The notes below the pieces were generated by a model. It was not told the DNA's origin. It did no database searches and worked only from the letters and a program-made list of their open reading frames with translations. A stretch of 10,830 bases of DNA from Betaproteobacteria bacterium (lineage in GTDB: Bacteria; Pseudomonadota; Gammaproteobacteria; Burkholderiales; Burkholderiaceae_E), in assembly GCA_009922405.1 (NCBI GenBank), contig RFVZ01000070.1, forward strand, positions 1 to 10,830. Reading direction: 5' to 3'. Positions 1 through 6,599 of this stretch are shown piece by piece; positions within the stretch are counted from its first letter, which is position 1, and each line of letters opens with the position of its first letter. A program made the translations under genes and the position numbers.

Positions 1-770
1 AGTTCGGTGCGTGAGCCTCGGAGAAGCCCCGCGAATTGATACTCCGAGAGCGAATCAGGCACGGGCGTGACTGCACCCAGGATCGTTGCTGGGTCGGCGC
101 CCAACACGGTCACGAGCGGAAAGGGCGTTCCCGGATGCGCCTGCGCATGATCTCTAAAATCGAGTGCGCCGCCACGATGGGCGAGCCAGCGCATGATGGT
201 CTGCCGCGGGCCAATCACTTGTTGCCGGTAGATCCCGAGATTTTGGCGGGTTCGATGGGGTCCACGCGTGACCACCAAGCCCCAGGTGATTAGAGGCGCC
301 GCGTCGCCGGGCCAACAGTGCTGAATGGGTAAGCGTCCGAGATCAACTTGGTCACCCTCAAAAACGTTCGACCGCCAGGGGGCATCAGAAACGATCTTGG
401 GTGCCATGCTGAGCACCTGGCGCAGCACGGGGAGTTTTTCCCAGGCGTCCTTCAGGCCGCGAGGCGGGTCGGGCTCTTTCAAGTAGGCCAGAAGCTTTCC
501 GACTTCGCGCAGGGCTTCGACGGATTCCTCGCCCATCCCTAATGCAACCCGATGCGCTGTGCCGAACAAATTCGTCAATACGGGCATACTCCACTGCCGA
601 CCACTGGCGTCCTGGGGCTGCTCAAAAAGCAGGGCTGGCCCACCGCTGCGAAGGACCCTGTCGGAGAATTCGGTCATCTCCAGATGAGGGGAAACCGCAG
701 TGGTGATCCGGCGTAATTCGCCCCGGCGTTCGAGCTGGGCGATGAAATCGCGTAGGTCTTGATATCGCAT
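1..770 (-). CDS. ubiD: UbiD, 4-hydroxy-3-polyprenylbenzoate decarboxylase (N-terminal part)
   Basis: The enzyme decarboxylates 4-hydroxy-3-polyprenylbenzoate in ubiquinone synthesis, using prenylated FMN made by UbiX. Reading leftwards from ATG at 768-770, the frame stays open for 256 codons to the window edge, about half of the roughly 490 residues usual for the family. It resembles E. coli UbiD throughout: RYQDLRDF at the start, GGPALLFE near 43-50, NLFGTAHRVALGMG near 67-80, a PITWGL-type segment near 160-165, QNLGIYRQQ near 176-184, MRWLAHRGGALD near 193-204, and LGADPATILGAVTPVPD near 223-239. Metal and prFMN contacts known from the family are present: N177, IYR 180-182, RWL 194-196, RG 199-200 and E243. 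The catalytic Asp region lies beyond the window. GAGAA about 8 nt upstream is a modest ribosome binding site. The gene is divergent from the transglycosylase gene. Confidence 0.95.
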   Translation of the reverse strand, partial: MRYQDLRDFIAQLERRGELRRITTAVSPHLEMTEFSDRVLRSGGPALLFEQPQDASGRQWSMPVLTNLFGTAHRVALGMGEESVEALREVGKLLAYLKEPDPPRGLKDAWEKLPVLRQVLSMAPKIVSDAPWRSNVFEGDQVDLGRLPIQHCWPGDAAPLITWGLVVTRGPHRTRQNLGIYRQQVIGPRQTIMRWLAHRGGALDFRDHAQAHPGTPFPLVTVLGADPATILGAVTPVPDSLSEYQFAGLLRGSRTE

Positions 771-800
771 CGAATCATTCTCGCATGCTGACCCCAATGG

Positions 801-830
801 TTGACACACAGGGGAGTCGTTGCTTACCCT
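801..830 (+). promoter_or_regulatory. Putative sigma-70 promoter for the transglycosylase-aminotransferase-maeB operon
   Basis: A perfect TTGACA -35 box at 801-806 is followed after 18 nt by TACCCT at 825-830, which keeps the TA...T core of a -10 box. Transcription would start near 837, giving a leader of about 26 nt before the ATG at 863. It sits in the 92-nt divergent region between ubiD and the transglycosylase gene. The -35 match is strong and the -10 is weak, so the call is probable only. I could not find an equally good promoter for ubiD on the other strand. Confidence 0.55.
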
Positions 831-862
831 TGCCGCCCCGCGTTCGTAAAAGAGAGTAATGG

Positions 863-1780
863 ATGCGTGATCTGAGGATCGCGAAAGACCGTTTGCCGGA
901 GCAGGCAGAGCGTTCAGGTTTTGCCTGTTGGGCTGAAATGATGGCGCCACTTGTGGTGGGGCTTCTGCTTGGGCTCGTGCCCTTGCCACCGTTGATGCCG
1001 CCCCCCAACCCGTCGCCCATTCCAGTTGCCGGTCAGCCACTTCTCGCCGAAACGACCATCAGTGTACCGACGGTGCAGTTGGCGCCTGAAGCGTCGGCTG
1101 AGCCCCTGAAGGCGACCGAACCCTCCCCGACCGTCACGCCGGGCCCCGCGCCTGCGACACCAGTGCTCTCCAAAGAGCAGCACCACGTGGTCGACTTTAT
1201 TACTCGGACGTATCAGGTCGCAGCGGACCAAGCAGGTCCAATCGTGGTGAATGCCTACCGGGCCGCCCGCGATGCCAAGATTGATCCGCACCTCGTTCTG
1301 GCCGTGATGTCGATCGAGTCGCGTTTTGACTCGAAGGCGAAAAGCGCCCGAGGTGCACAGGGCTTGATGCAGGTGGTCACTCGGGTGCATGCGCGCCGGT
1401 TTGAACCGTTTGGCGGAATCGCGGCAGCTTTTGATCCGATCGCAAACATTCGGGTTGGGACCCAGATTCTGAAGGAATACATCATCAATGCTGGGTCTGC
1501 CGAGGGGGGGCTGAAGGGTTACGTAGGTGCCGCGGGCAATGGGAATGACGGAGGCTACGGCAGCAAAGTGCTGGCCGAGCGGGCGAAGTTCGCGGCGGTG
1601 GCGGCAGGACGCGCGCCCGCCACCTCGGTTAGCCCCGTGGCAAAGGGTCAGTCTGTGCCGCCGGTCCAGCCTGCAGCGCCTGCCCAGCCTGCAGCGCCTG
1701 CCCAGCCTGCCCAATCCGCTCCGCCACAACTGAGCCTCGAATCTCCGCCAGCCATCGACCGACCTCGCGCCGGAAGCTGA
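863..1780 (+). CDS. Membrane-anchored lytic transglycosylase, SLT domain
   Basis: A 305-residue protein expected to cleave peptidoglycan glycan strands in the periplasm. After a charged start of about 25 residues comes a hydrophobic stretch near 27-46, then Pro-rich sequence near 41-55. This looks like a signal anchor; no lipobox is evident. A Pro/Thr/Ala linker runs to about 100. The SLT domain spans roughly 107-245: IESRFDSKAKSARGAQGLMQV at 151-171 carries the probable catalytic Glu (E152) and the GLMQV signature, followed by DPIANIRVGTQIL at 191-203 and a GYVGAAGNG segment near 219-227. The C-terminal tail (about 252-305) is Ala/Pro/Gln-rich and low-complexity. The ATG at 863 has an AGAGAG-type site about 7 nt upstream; an inner start at 938 would delete the charged leader but keep the hydrophobic segment. 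The stop lies 7 nt before the aminotransferase gene. The exact transglycosylase subfamily is not assigned. Confidence 0.88.
   Translation: MRDLRIAKDRLPEQAERSGFACWAEMMAPLVVGLLLGLVPLPPLMPPPNPSPIPVAGQPLLAETTISVPTVQLAPEASAEPLKATEPSPTVTPGPAPATPVLSKEQHHVVDFITRTYQVAADQAGPIVVNAYRAARDAKIDPHLVLAVMSIESRFDSKAKSARGAQGLMQVVTRVHARRFEPFGGIAAAFDPIANIRVGTQILKEYIINAGSAEGGLKGYVGAAGNGNDGGYGSKVLAERAKFAAVAAGRAPATSVSPVAKGQSVPPVQPAAPAQPAAPAQPAQSAPPQLSLESPPAIDRPRAGS
1667..1711 (+). repeat. 18-bp tandem repeat in the transglycosylase tail
   Basis: The unit CAGCCTGCAGCGCCTGCC occurs twice without a mismatch (1667-1684, 1685-1702), followed by a partial copy, CAGCCTGCC (1703-1711). In frame it encodes QPAAPA repeats near residues 269-283 of the transglycosylase. 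The unit length is a multiple of three, so copy number can change without a frameshift. The tail is a flexible Pro/Ala region, perhaps a cell-wall spacer. Confidence 0.9.
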
Positions 1781-1787
1781 AATCCCA

Positions 1788-2996
1788 GTGAGCGGCTTCT
1801 CCCCAGCCTCAACCTGCCTGGGTTCGATCTCGCGAGCCGCGTTGGCAAAACGTACCGACCGCATTGAACCCTTCCGCGTGATGGAGCTGGTTAAGCGGGC
1901 GGTTGCGTTGGAGGCACAGGGCCGCTCGATCGTTCATTTATCCATCGGGGAACCGGACTTCACCGCGCCCGAGCCCGTGATCGCCGCATTGGAGAGTGCC
2001 GCACGCGGCGGAATTACCCAGTACACGGCGGCCTTGGGCACATCGCGATTGCGCGAGGCGATCTCGACCCACTACGCCGAGCGCTGGCAGGTCAACGTGG
2101 CGCCTGAACGGATCGTGGTGACAGCGGGTGCTTCCGCTGCCCTGAATCTGGCCTGTGCTGCGTTGGTCGATCCCGGTGCCGAGGTGCTGATGGCCGATCC
2201 GACCTACCCCTGCAATCGAAATTTTGTCGCTGCCCACGACGGTATCGCACGGTCGATCAAGGTTGGTGCCGAAACCCGCTTTCAATTGACGGCAGACTTG
2301 GTTGATCGTCATTGGGGCCCCGAAACCCGAGGGGTACTGGCCGCGACCCCGGCCAATCCAACCGGCACCTCGATGCCGTTTGCCGAACTCAAATCGATGC
2401 TTAAGGTGATTCGGGCTCGTTCCGGTTTTGCTCTGATCGATGAGATCTATCTCGGGCTCAGTTATGACGCGAACCCCCGGACAGTGCTCGAACTCGGCAG
2501 CGAGATGGTGGTCGCGAATAGCTTTTCGAAGTTTTTCCACATGACCGGGTGGCGCTTGGGGTGGTTAGTGGTTCCGCCCGATTGGGTGCCCGCGTTCGAG
2601 CGCCTCGCCCAAAACCTGTACATCTGCGCGTCGGCGCTGGCCCAGCACGCCGCACTGGCCTGTTTTACGCCGGAAGCGATGGCGGAGTTCGATCGGCGCC
2701 GCGATGTGTTCCGGGCGCGCCGAGACTGGCTGGTGCCTGCACTACGCGGTCTGGGTTTTGATATTCCGGTCGAACCCGACGGTGCGTTTTATGTCTGGGT
2801 GAACTGCGAGCGTTTCGGAATCGACGCGGTGACACTGGCCGACCGATTGCTCGACGAGGCGGGGGTATCCCTCGTGCCGGGCACCGATTTTAGTGCGGAG
2901 AATCCCTCGTACTGGTTGAGGGTTTCTTACGCGACCTCACTGGAGCAATTGCAAGAGGCGGTTGAGCGCATGCGCAGGTTCCTGTGGTTACAATGA
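1788..2996 (+). CDS. PLP-dependent aminotransferase, class I fold (AspC-like)
   Basis: A 402-residue fold-type I aminotransferase transferring amino groups between an amino acid and a 2-oxo acid in the cytosol; the substrate cannot be read from sequence. Family marks in order: LSIGEPDF at 51-58, TAGASAALNL at 112-121 (phosphate-binding loop region), DPTYPCN at 137-143, ATPANPTGT at 186-194 with N190, ALIDEIY at 215-221 with D218 and Y221, SFSKFFHMTGWRLGW at 245-259 with the PLP lysine K248 and R256, and WLRVSYA at 376-382 with the carboxylate-binding R378. Start choice: GTG at 1788 is the first start in frame, with GGAAG 11 nt upstream, and keeps the segment before IEPFRVMEL that relatives also have. 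TTG at 1842 is an alternative giving 384 residues. The stop is 4 nt before maeB, so the two are almost certainly co-transcribed. Confidence 0.93.
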   Translation: MSGFSPASTCLGSISRAALAKRTDRIEPFRVMELVKRAVALEAQGRSIVHLSIGEPDFTAPEPVIAALESAARGGITQYTAALGTSRLREAISTHYAERWQVNVAPERIVVTAGASAALNLACAALVDPGAEVLMADPTYPCNRNFVAAHDGIARSIKVGAETRFQLTADLVDRHWGPETRGVLAATPANPTGTSMPFAELKSMLKVIRARSGFALIDEIYLGLSYDANPRTVLELGSEMVVANSFSKFFHMTGWRLGWLVVPPDWVPAFERLAQNLYICASALAQHAALACFTPEAMAEFDRRRDVFRARRDWLVPALRGLGFDIPVEPDGAFYVWVNCERFGIDAVTLADRLLDEAGVSLVPGTDFSAENPSYWLRVSYATSLEQLQEAVERMRRFLWLQ

Positions 2997-3000
2997 CCTG

Positions 3001-5292
3001 ATGGACCCTCAACTCAGAAAAGCCGCCCTCGAGTTTCACGAGCGTGGCCAGCCCGGTAAGATTTCGGTCACGCCGACCAAGCAGTTGATCAATCAGCGCG
3101 ATCTTGCGCTCGCGTACTCACCGGGTGTCGCAGCCGCCTGTGAAGAGATCGTTGCAGACCCTGCCAATGTGTTTCGCTACACCGCTCGCGGCAACCTGGT
3201 AGCCGTCATTACCAATGGGACTGCGGTCCTCGGTTTGGGCGACATCGGCCCCCTGGCGGCTAAACCGGTCATGGAAGGCAAGGCGGTTCTGTTCAAGAAG
3301 TTTGCCGGGATCGACGTGTTTGATCTCGAGGTCGATGAAAAAAATCTTGATCGCCTGGTGGATCTGATCGCCGCGCTCGAACCAACGTTCGGGGGCGTCA
3401 ATCTCGAGGACATCAAGGCCCCAGACTGCTTTTATGTCGAGCGAAAGTTGCGCGAGCGCATGAAGATTCCGGTCTTCCATGATGATCAGCATGGCACCGC
3501 GATCGTCGTTGGCGCGGCGATTCTCAACGGGCTTGAAGTGCTCGGCAAATCGCTCCAGGAGTGCAAGCTGGTTGTCAGCGGCGCGGGTGCGGCTGCCCTG
3601 GCTTGCCTGGATCTCTTGGTTGATCTCGGATTCCCGTTGCATCACATCTGGGTCACCGATCTGGCGGGCGTGGTCTACGAGGGAAGAACCGAGTTGATGG
3701 ATCCGGACAAGTCCCGTTTCGCTCAGCAGACCGATGCGCGGCATCTTTCCCAGGTGATTGATGACGCGGATGTTTTCCTGGGGCTTTCCGCCGGGGGCGT
3801 CCTCAAACCCGAGATGGTGGCCCGGATGGCACCGCGTCCCTTGATTCTGGCGCTGGCCAACCCCGATCCAGAAATCCTGCCCGAGGCGGTTCACGCGGTG
3901 CGTGACGATGCGATTGTTGCGACCGGACGCAGTGATTATCCCAATCAGGTTAATAATGTCCTGTGCTTCCCGTTCATTTTCCGGGGGGCACTCGATGTCG
4001 GCGCGACCACGATTACGCGCGAAATGGAAATTGCGGCCGTTCGTGCCGTCGCTGGTCTGGCAAAGGCCGAAGCCAGTGATGTTGTAACAGCGGCTTACGG
4101 CGGGGCGGAATCGACGCAGTTTGGGCCCAATTATTTGATTCCCAAGCCGTTTGACCCTCGGCTGATTGTCACAATCGCGCCTGCAGTGGCGCGCGCCGCG
4201 ATGGAGAGTGGGGTCGCTAAGCGACCAATTAAAGACTGGCAGGCCTATCAGGCTCAGCTCGAGCAGTTTGTGTATCACTCCGGCAATTTCATGAAGCCGA
4301 TCTTCGCCGCTGCCAAGCGGTTGAAGAAGCTTCAGCGCATTGTGTATTGCGAGGGCGAGGACGAGCGGATCTTGCGGGCGGTACAAATCGTCGTCGACGA
4401 GCAGCTCGCGCGGCCGATCCTGGTGGGCCGCCCCTCGGTGATTGAGAAACGCCTCGAGCGGGCGGGCTTGCGGATTCGGCCCGGTCAGGATTTTGAGATC
4501 GTCAATCCTGAATTGGATGATCGCTATCGAAGCTATTGGCAAGCTTATTTGCAGTTGACCGAGCGCAAGGGCGTCAGCGAGCAGTACGCCAAAATTGAAA
4601 TGCGTCGCCGGCATACTCTGATCGGTTGCATGATGGTCCATAAGGGGGACGCCGACGGCATGCTCTGTGGAACCTTTGGGACCACCGATCAGCATCTGCA
4701 GTACATTGAACAGGTCATCGGCCGCAGACCCGGCGCGTCGGTTTTTGCGGCCATGAGCACGCTGATACTTCCCGAGCGGACGCTGACCTTAGTTGATACG
4801 CATGTCAACGATGATCCGACTGCAGAGCAGATTGCTGAGATCACAATCCTGGCAGCCGAGGAGATGCGCCGCTTCGGGACTCAACCAAAGGCCGCGTTGT
4901 TGTCGCACTCACATTTTGGGACGAGTAACTCACCCTCTGCGCGGAAGATGCGGGCGGCACGAGACCTTGTCCGGTTGCGGGCGCCGTGGCTCGAAGTGGA
5001 TGGCGAGATGCATGGCGACGCCGCTCTCGATCCTCAATTGCGGCGTTCGATGGCGTCTGCGACGCTGTCGGGTGAGGCGAACCTGCTCGTCATGCCCAAC
5101 CTGGATTCCGCCAACATTGCGTTCAATCTGCTCAAGACGGCGGCTGGTAACAACGTGACCATCGGCCCGGTGCTGCTCGGTGCTGCGCGCCCGGTTCATG
5201 TTCTGACGCCCTCTGCGACGGTGCGGCGTCTGATCAATATGACCGCCTGGGCAGTTGTTGATTGTTCGGAGGCGCGATCGTTGGGCGACTAA
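3001..5292 (+). CDS. maeB: NADP-type malic enzyme with C-terminal phosphotransacetylase-like domain
   Basis: Malic enzyme oxidatively decarboxylates malate to pyruvate and CO2 with reduction of NAD(P). The 763 residues match the two-domain MaeB size (E. coli, 759). The malic N-terminal domain (about 15-155) has YSPGVA at 39-44, the tyrosine probably catalytic, GDIGPLAAKPVMEGKAVLFK at 80-99, whose K94 is the likely base, and NLEDIKAPDCF at 134-144 with metal-binding E136/D137. FHDDQHGTA at 159-167 adds a metal ligand. The NAD(P)-binding domain (about 165-405) has SGAGAAALA at 193-201, ALANPDPE at 284-291 and YPNQVNNVLCFPFIFRGA at 313-330. From about 428 the protein is phosphotransacetylase-like (HFGTSNSPSARKM at 638-650, GPVLLG near 722-727), a part that in relatives is thought to be regulatory. 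ATG 3001 matches the family N-terminus; no clear ribosome binding site precedes it, and the upstream stop is 4 nt away, which suggests translational coupling. Confidence 0.97.
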   Translation: MDPQLRKAALEFHERGQPGKISVTPTKQLINQRDLALAYSPGVAAACEEIVADPANVFRYTARGNLVAVITNGTAVLGLGDIGPLAAKPVMEGKAVLFKKFAGIDVFDLEVDEKNLDRLVDLIAALEPTFGGVNLEDIKAPDCFYVERKLRERMKIPVFHDDQHGTAIVVGAAILNGLEVLGKSLQECKLVVSGAGAAALACLDLLVDLGFPLHHIWVTDLAGVVYEGRTELMDPDKSRFAQQTDARHLSQVIDDADVFLGLSAGGVLKPEMVARMAPRPLILALANPDPEILPEAVHAVRDDAIVATGRSDYPNQVNNVLCFPFIFRGALDVGATTITREMEIAAVRAVAGLAKAEASDVVTAAYGGAESTQFGPNYLIPKPFDPRLIVTIAPAVARAAMESGVAKRPIKDWQAYQAQLEQFVYHSGNFMKPIFAAAKRLKKLQRIVYCEGEDERILRAVQIVVDEQLARPILVGRPSVIEKRLERAGLRIRPGQDFEIVNPELDDRYRSYWQAYLQLTERKGVSEQYAKIEMRRRHTLIGCMMVHKGDADGMLCGTFGTTDQHLQYIEQVIGRRPGASVFAAMSTLILPERTLTLVDTHVNDDPTAEQIAEITILAAEEMRRFGTQPKAALLSHSHFGTSNSPSARKMRAARDLVRLRAPWLEVDGEMHGDAALDPQLRRSMASATLSGEANLLVMPNLDSANIAFNLLKTAAGNNVTIGPVLLGAARPVHVLTPSATVRRLINMTAWAVVDCSEARSLGD

Positions 5293-5319
5293 ATCCAGTC
5301 GTATAACGAAAGGACGGTG

Positions 5320-5739
5320 ATGACCGCATTTAGCAACCTTCCGCTTCAGGCCATGCTCCCGCTGGGGGCCTACGATTTGGTGGAGTTGCGGCGGGCGATT
5401 CAGCGGTCGGGCCAACGCCTGCTCGAGGCAGATTGCGCGCCCTGCCGGGATGGGCCTGCGGTTTGTGCCGCGATCGCTGCGGGCTTTGGCCTTGCCAAGC
5501 CCTTTGGTGCAGATCTGCAAGTCTTATTAGCCTGCCTGATCGAATTGTCGCCTGGAGACGCCGACCCCCCGGGGTTTGTCGTTCTACTGCAGCACTTGCC
5601 CGAGTGCCCCGGATATTCCCGTAAGGACCGCGAAGCCTTGCTCGACGTGTTCCGGGACGCGGGGGATCACTTCTTTGATGCGGATATCGCCTTCCGCGTG
5701 TTTTATTCGGTCAACCGCGCGTCAGAAATCCCCGCATAG
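5320..5739 (+). CDS. Small barstar-like protein, function unknown
   Basis: A 139-residue soluble protein without signal peptide or membrane segment. By eye the second half follows barstar, the barnase inhibitor: AVCAAIAAGFGL at 47-58 matches the helix before the binding loop, FGADLQVLLACLIEL at 62-76 matches barstar YGENLDALWDCLTGW, a hydrophobic strand FVVLLQHL lies at 86-93, and ALLDVFRDA at 106-114 then AFRVFYSV at 124-131 match its last helix and strand (VLQVFREAK...ITIILS). The residues at barstar D35 and D39, the main barnase contacts, are Q67 and A71 here, so barnase binding of the classical kind is unlikely. ATG 5320 has AAAGGA ending 5 nt upstream; GTG 5317 is a less likely start. 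It follows maeB by 27 nt and overlaps the rsmE end by 18 nt. No ribonuclease lies nearby. The family call is inference from pattern; the role is unknown. Confidence 0.7.
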   Translation: MTAFSNLPLQAMLPLGAYDLVELRRAIQRSGQRLLEADCAPCRDGPAVCAAIAAGFGLAKPFGADLQVLLACLIELSPGDADPPGFVVLLQHLPECPGYSRKDREALLDVFRDAGDHFFDADIAFRVFYSVNRASEIPA

Positions 5740-6534
5740 AGTTTGCAGCGCTGCGATCGCCGCCGGCCCCGCGGTCTCAGTGCGTAATACTCGGGGGCCC
5801 ATCCGAACCGGCTTGAATCCAGCCCGCTTGGCGGCCTCAATCTCGTCCAGATCAAATCCTGACTCCGGCCCGACGGCCAGAACCCAGCTGCTGCGGTCAG
5901 CAAGATTGGTTGTGTGATTGGTCGCCAAATCGTCGGTCATGAGCGATCTAACGGTTTGAACCAGGGAATCCGGCGCCAGCGGATCGAGGATCAGCCGCTG
6001 GCTCAAGCCGGCGGGATGATGGACAAATTCGGCAAATTCGGCGAACTCTGCAAACGCGGTCCGCGCGGGCAACGGCGAGTCGACCGTCGGTAGTTGATCC
6101 TGCCCGCATTGCATGCAGGCCGCCACCGCAATGCGCTGCCAGTGCAGGTGGCGCTTCTTCGCCCTGTCGGCGTCGAGTTTAACGGTACTGCGTTGGGCCA
6201 TCATCGGCACCACGCGGTCGACGCCAAGCTCAATGGATTTTTCGATGATCCAATCCATCCGGTCCGCTGCCGCGATCCCCTGTAGTAGCGTGATTTGGAG
6301 CAAGGATTTGGTGACGCTGGAAAGGATGGCTGCGTCAATTTCAACCGTGCAGCGATCTCGATCCGTACTCAAGACAGTGGCCGTTGCCCGCCGCCCTGCA
6401 CCGTCAAAGATTTCAAGCACGGCCCCCGCTCCGAGTCGAAGGACGCGCACGGCATGATGCGCAGCCTCGGCGGGGAGTTCGACCCGGGCCGAGGCTACGA
6501 GTTGGTCTGGACTGAGCAGAAATCGGGGCTTCAT
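5722..6534 (-). CDS. rsmE: 16S rRNA (uracil-1498-N3)-methyltransferase RsmE
   Basis: RsmE methylates U1498 of 16S rRNA in the 30S subunit with S-adenosylmethionine. The 270-residue protein has an N-terminal PUA-like RNA-binding part (about 1-72; HHAVRVLRLGAG at 26-37, EIFDGAG at 41-47) and a SPOUT knotted methyltransferase domain: IEKSIELGVDRVVPM at 97-111, QRSTVKL at 114-120, GPESGF at 222-227 and LRTETAGPAAI at 250-260, the SAM-binding knot. E. coli RsmE is 243 residues. The extra length includes an AEF triplet repeat at 162-170 and a loop near 200-216. The motif usually read as AACEQCGRN is AACMQCGQD at 138-146. ATG 6534 gives the standard MKPRFLL start; upstream in-frame starts are not needed. 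It is convergent with the barstar-like gene (18-nt overlap) and divergent from gap (65 nt between starts). Confidence 0.93.
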   Translation of the reverse strand: MKPRFLLSPDQLVASARVELPAEAAHHAVRVLRLGAGAVLEIFDGAGRRATATVLSTDRDRCTVEIDAAILSSVTKSLLQITLLQGIAAADRMDWIIEKSIELGVDRVVPMMAQRSTVKLDADRAKKRHLHWQRIAVAACMQCGQDQLPTVDSPLPARTAFAEFAEFAEFVHHPAGLSQRLILDPLAPDSLVQTVRSLMTDDLATNHTTNLADRSSWVLAVGPESGFDLDEIEAAKRAGFKPVRMGPRVLRTETAGPAAIAALQTLCGDF

Positions 6535-6564
6535 CAGACTGTCATCCTGCAAAATCCCCGATGC

Positions 6565-6593
6565 TAAACTGATTGGCTTGGTTTTAAAGAGGT
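6565..6593 (+). promoter_or_regulatory. Putative -10 box and ribosome binding site of gap
   Basis: TAAACT at 6565-6570 matches four of six -10 positions; a start near 6577 would leave a 23-nt leader. I see no convincing -35 box (TCATCC at 6542-6547 is the best at 17-nt spacing). AAAGAGGT at 6586-6593 is a good Shine-Dalgarno site, with its GAGG 7 nt before the ATG, and supports 6600 rather than GTG 6594 as the start. The same nine bases GCTAAACTG also occur upstream of pyk. Confidence 0.4.
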
Positions 6594-6599
6594 GTGTTG

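Noticed and set aside
914..1864. A 316-codon minus-strand open frame opposite the transglycosylase
   Set aside because: Its translation is Arg/Gly/His-rich without recognisable motifs, and the plus strand carries a clear SLT domain.
1938..2540. A 200-codon minus-strand open frame opposite the aminotransferase
   Set aside because: Shadow of the aminotransferase gene, which has all its PLP-site residues.
3118..4695. A 525-codon open frame on the minus strand
   Set aside because: It lies wholly antisense to maeB, whose motifs are intact, and its translation looks like the low-quality Arg/His-rich mirror of a GC-rich gene.
5745..5754. Palindrome GCAGCGCTGC just past the barstar-like gene
   Set aside because: It has no loop and no T-run, so it is not a terminator; ten bases of this kind are expected by chance in GC-rich DNA.
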